Assembly (NCBI GenBank): GCA_021107375.1
Contig: JAIOSY010000127.1
Span: 1-10,611, forward strand
Length of the DNA: 10,611 nt
Direction of reading: 5' to 3'
From: Sulfurimonas sp.
Lineage (GTDB): Bacteria > Campylobacterota > Campylobacteria > Campylobacterales > Sulfurimonadaceae
In this document: positions 8,209 through 10,611 of the stretch, piece by piece
How positions within the stretch are numbered: position 1 is the first letter of the stretch
Layout of the letters: every line of letters starts with the position of its first letter
The notes under the pieces: generated by a model
Seen by the model: only the letters and a program-made list of their open reading frames with translations
What the model was told of the DNA's origin: nothing
Databases searched by the model: none
Made by a program: the position numbers and the translations under genes

Positions 8209-10611
8209 ACTATATGAATTTCCCTCTTTTTAATTTCTATAGTTTTGTAAGTACCAAAAAGTAAAAGTAATACAGGCAAAAGTAAAAGGTCAGCAAGAAT
8301 TGCCATAAACATAGCAAGTACAGTTAATAATCCAAAATATATAGTTGGAATAAAATTAGATAAAACAAGTGTAGAAAATCCTATAATAATAATAGTTGAT
8401 GTATAAAACATAGCTATCCCTATACTGGCATGTGCGTTAAACATAGATACTTTTATATCATTACTTTGCTTCTGTTCTAAAGTAAACCTATGTATATAGT
8501 GTATGGTGTTATCAACAGCAATACCTATACTAATAGCAGCGATAGTAATAGTCATCATATCTAGTGGAATATTCATCCAGCCCATAAAACCAAAAATTAC
8601 ACTTACTGGTGCAGTATTGACTATTATTGCGATTGTAGCTATTTTTAAGTTTTTAAACAGTATTAAAAACATCATAAAAAGAATCAAAACAACTATACCT
8701 ATTGTCTTTATTTGAGAATTAAAAAGAGACTGAAGCATATTATTGTACATAACTAAAATATTTGATAGTTTATACTCTTCATATTTTGGGTTTATCATCT
8801 CTTTTAAATCATAATCTATCTTTTTAAGTAACTTATCTCTTTGTAGTCCATCTTGCGAATCTATAATTCTCGTACTTATTCTTACTTGATTACTTTCAAT
8901 ATTAATATATGGTGATAAAATGATTTTTCTAAATTTCTCTGGCAACTCTTTATATAAAAGTGCTAAAGTTAAACTATCAGCCTCCTCTCCATCATTTAAA
9001 GTTTTAATAACCTCACCAATTGTTGCTAAAGATAATACTTTCCCTATAGCCTCTTGTGAGTCTAAATAGTTATGAATCTTTTTAATTTTTTGTAACTTGA
9101 CCTCTGTAAACCAATATTTCTCTTTATCCTCTGTGGTCTCTTCAAACTCATCTGCAAAATCATCTAACTCTTCATCTAGTTCATCTTCTACAACATCTAC
9201 AGAGATTAGCTCATCACTGTTTTCTTTAAATGTTAAAATAATATCAAGAGGAGTAGTACCACCAAGTTTTCTATCTATAATGTTCATCCCTTGATATATT
9301 TGTGTATTTTCTTTAAAATAGTCTATAAAACTATTTTCAACTTTTAATTTATACGCCCCAGTTATAGAAAAGATTACAGCCAAAACAGAAATAGTTAAGA
9401 TTGTTTTTTGATGGTTATATGCAATATGCCCTACTTTTGAAGTAAAAGGGATATCACTATTTTTAGATTCACTAACTTCACTTTTAGTAAAAAATATCAA
9501 TATAACCGGAAATAAAACAAATGTAGTTATTAAAGAGACAACCATCCCAACACTCATCATCCAACCAAAATTTATGATAGGTAATATATTTGAGAATACT
9601 AAAGAGCTAAATCCGGCAATAGTAGTAATAACTACAAAAAATGATGGTTTAGCCATAGAAGTAACAGTCATTATCACCAACTCTTCTTGTATTCGAGTTG
9701 GATATTTTATATATAACTCTTTATATTTTATGATTAAGTGTATTACTAATGACATATTCATTATCAATTGCAAGGAGATAAAATTTGATGATACTACAGT
9801 AATCTCCCAACCAAAAAGACCTAAAAGTCCACTTGTAATAATAAGTGATACACTACATATAAAAAGAGCAATAAAAACCCATCGTTTTTTCTTCAGTAGC
9901 ATATATAAAATTAGTATTAACAAGATAAGAATTACAAAGCCAAAAGTTTTTAAATCATATTTTACAAACTCAACCATATCATCGGCAATCATATCAACTC
10001 CACCTAAATGAAGTTTTATATCTTTATTTTCAAATTCAAATCTTTTAAGTATTTCTCTTATTTTAACTATCGATTGATGATTGTTTTCTCTTATTTTATC
10101 TCTATATTTTTTTAACTCATATGATACATTTTTAAAACTATCTTTTTCACTTTTATTTAGTTCTCTTTGTTTTTTTAATTTTATATAACTATCTCTATTT
10201 TCTACCAGACTAAAATATTTATCATCTCTTTTTAAATTTATTAAAATTGCTGTTGTCTTAAAATCATCACTTACTAAATTTTCTTTATATATTGCACTAT
10301 TTAAAAATTCCTGCTTTACTAAAGCCTTATCAATATTTTTAGATTCTAGTGTTGGAATTTGTTTTAGTAACTCTTTTATCGGTTTTGAAGGAGATTGTAG
10401 AAGAGGTACATTTACTATTGATGTTATAGATTCTACTATATTAACTTTTTTAATCTCAGTACTTAAATCCTTTATGTGTTTTATATTTTTTTCACTTAAA
10501 AGGTTATCTTCTATAGTATATGTTACAATTAAAAAGCTTGGTGCTTCAAATTTTTTAGATATCTCTCTTGTAAATTCTAAATCTTTATCATTCTCTAAAA
10601 GCAAAGTTTCT
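8205..10611 (-). CDS. RND/MMPL-family exporter (COG1033-like), 5' end outside window
   Basis: The frame stays open to the right edge. TTG at 10604 is internal: codons before it read E-T-L and continue into LLLENDKDLEF, a segment that in this family follows an N-terminal membrane helix, so the real start lies upstream. 801 complete residues are visible. The order is: first periplasmic domain, a membrane bundle (about 9980-9480), a helix near 9410-9360, a second periplasmic domain, and a second bundle (about 8715-8235). This is the duplicated RND layout without the extra helices of AcrB. The second bundle carries GIAVDNTIHYIHRF with an Asp (codon at 8513-8511) in the proton-relay position; the matching place in the first bundle reads NMSLVIHLI, with Ser. 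The second periplasmic domain has an acidic stretch (EDELDEELDDFADEFEE, about 9200-9140) before KYWFTEVK. The substrate cannot be read from sequence; related proteins move lipids or other hydrophobic compounds. It heads the operon with the sensor kinase. Confidence 0.92.
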   Translation of the reverse strand, partial: ETLLLENDKDLEFTREISKKFEAPSFLIVTYTIEDNLLSEKNIKHIKDLSTEIKKVNIVESITSIVNVPLLQSPSKPIKELLKQIPTLESKNIDKALVKQEFLNSAIYKENLVSDDFKTTAILINLKRDDKYFSLVENRDSYIKLKKQRELNKSEKDSFKNVSYELKKYRDKIRENNHQSIVKIREILKRFEFENKDIKLHLGGVDMIADDMVEFVKYDLKTFGFVILILLILILYMLLKKKRWVFIALFICSVSLIITSGLLGLFGWEITVVSSNFISLQLIMNMSLVIHLIIKYKELYIKYPTRIQEELVIMTVTSMAKPSFFVVITTIAGFSSLVFSNILPIINFGWMMSVGMVVSLITTFVLFPVILIFFTKSEVSESKNSDIPFTSKVGHIAYNHQKTILTISVLAVIFSITGAYKLKVENSFIDYFKENTQIYQGMNIIDRKLGGTTPLDIILTFKENSDELISVDVVEDELDEELDDFADEFEETTEDKEKYWFTEVKLQKIKKIHNYLDSQEAIGKVLSLATIGEVIKTLNDGEEADSLTLALLYKELPEKFRKIILSPYINIESNQVRISTRIIDSQDGLQRDKLLKKIDYDLKEMINPKYEEYKLSNILVMYNNMLQSLFNSQIKTIGIVVLILFMMFLILFKNLKIATIAIIVNTAPVSVIFGFMGWMNIPLDMMTITIAAISIGIAVDNTIHYIHRFTLEQKQSNDIKVSMFNAHASIGIAMFYTSTIIIIGFSTLVLSNFIPTIYFGLLTVLAMFMAILADLLLLPVLLLLFGTYKTIEIKKREIHIV

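Noticed and set aside
9097..9294. Plus-strand Ser-rich open stretch of 65 codons
   Set aside because: The poly-Ser run is the complement of the Asp/Glu-rich loop of the exporter, so it is a coding shadow.
9574..10011. Plus-strand open stretch of 145 codons
   Set aside because: It lies entirely antisense to well-supported membrane helices of the exporter, with no start signal or family resemblance. The 70-codon stretch at 8503-8715 is rejected for the same reason.
10602..10604. TTG as the start codon of the exporter
   Set aside because: Protein-like codons continue upstream to the window edge, and the family has a membrane helix before this point, so the gene is truncated by the window rather than starting here.

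Overview
The window is very AT-rich, and every real gene lies on the minus strand. Ile is often ATA, Arg is mostly AGA, and several starts are GTG. Together with a periplasmic-binding-protein/histidine-kinase fusion of a type common in Campylobacterota, this suggests an Arcobacter-like member of that group. This assignment is inference from composition and gene style; no rRNA or other marker gene is present.

In transcription order (right to left): (1) 10611-8205, an RND/MMPL-family membrane exporter whose N-terminus lies outside the window. (2) 8208-5656, a hybrid sensor histidine kinase with two tandem periplasmic solute-binding domains (NMT1/THI5-like, then SBP_bac_3-like), one membrane helix and a kinase core; its GTG start overlaps the exporter stop by four bases. 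(3) 5588-4521, a response regulator with a receiver domain, a coiled coil and an all-helical C-terminal region with no recognisable DNA-binding output. These three look like one operon: a transporter, a ligand-sensing kinase and its regulator.

(4) 4429-3301 is a decayed gene of about 375 codons that I do not recognise. It carries a one-base frameshift in a T6 tract near its start, then an in-frame TAG and an in-frame TAA. The open 149-codon stretch at its end is the tail of the same reading frame, not a convincing independent gene. (5) After a roughly 200-base promoter-bearing gap, 3099-1 encodes the first 1033 residues of a large STAND/AAA_16-type NTPase, cut off by the window edge. It has an intact central NTPase domain and a helical, TPR-like C-terminal part. 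Its N-terminal third looks like a second, catalytically dead copy of the same NTPase fold.

The transporter/two-component block reads as ordinary chromosomal signalling, with an unusual sensor and output. The left 4.4 kb (dead gene plus twin-NTPase protein) is the more accessory-like part and the best place to look for something undescribed. No tRNA, rRNA, CRISPR array, insertion sequence or convincing rho-independent terminator was seen.
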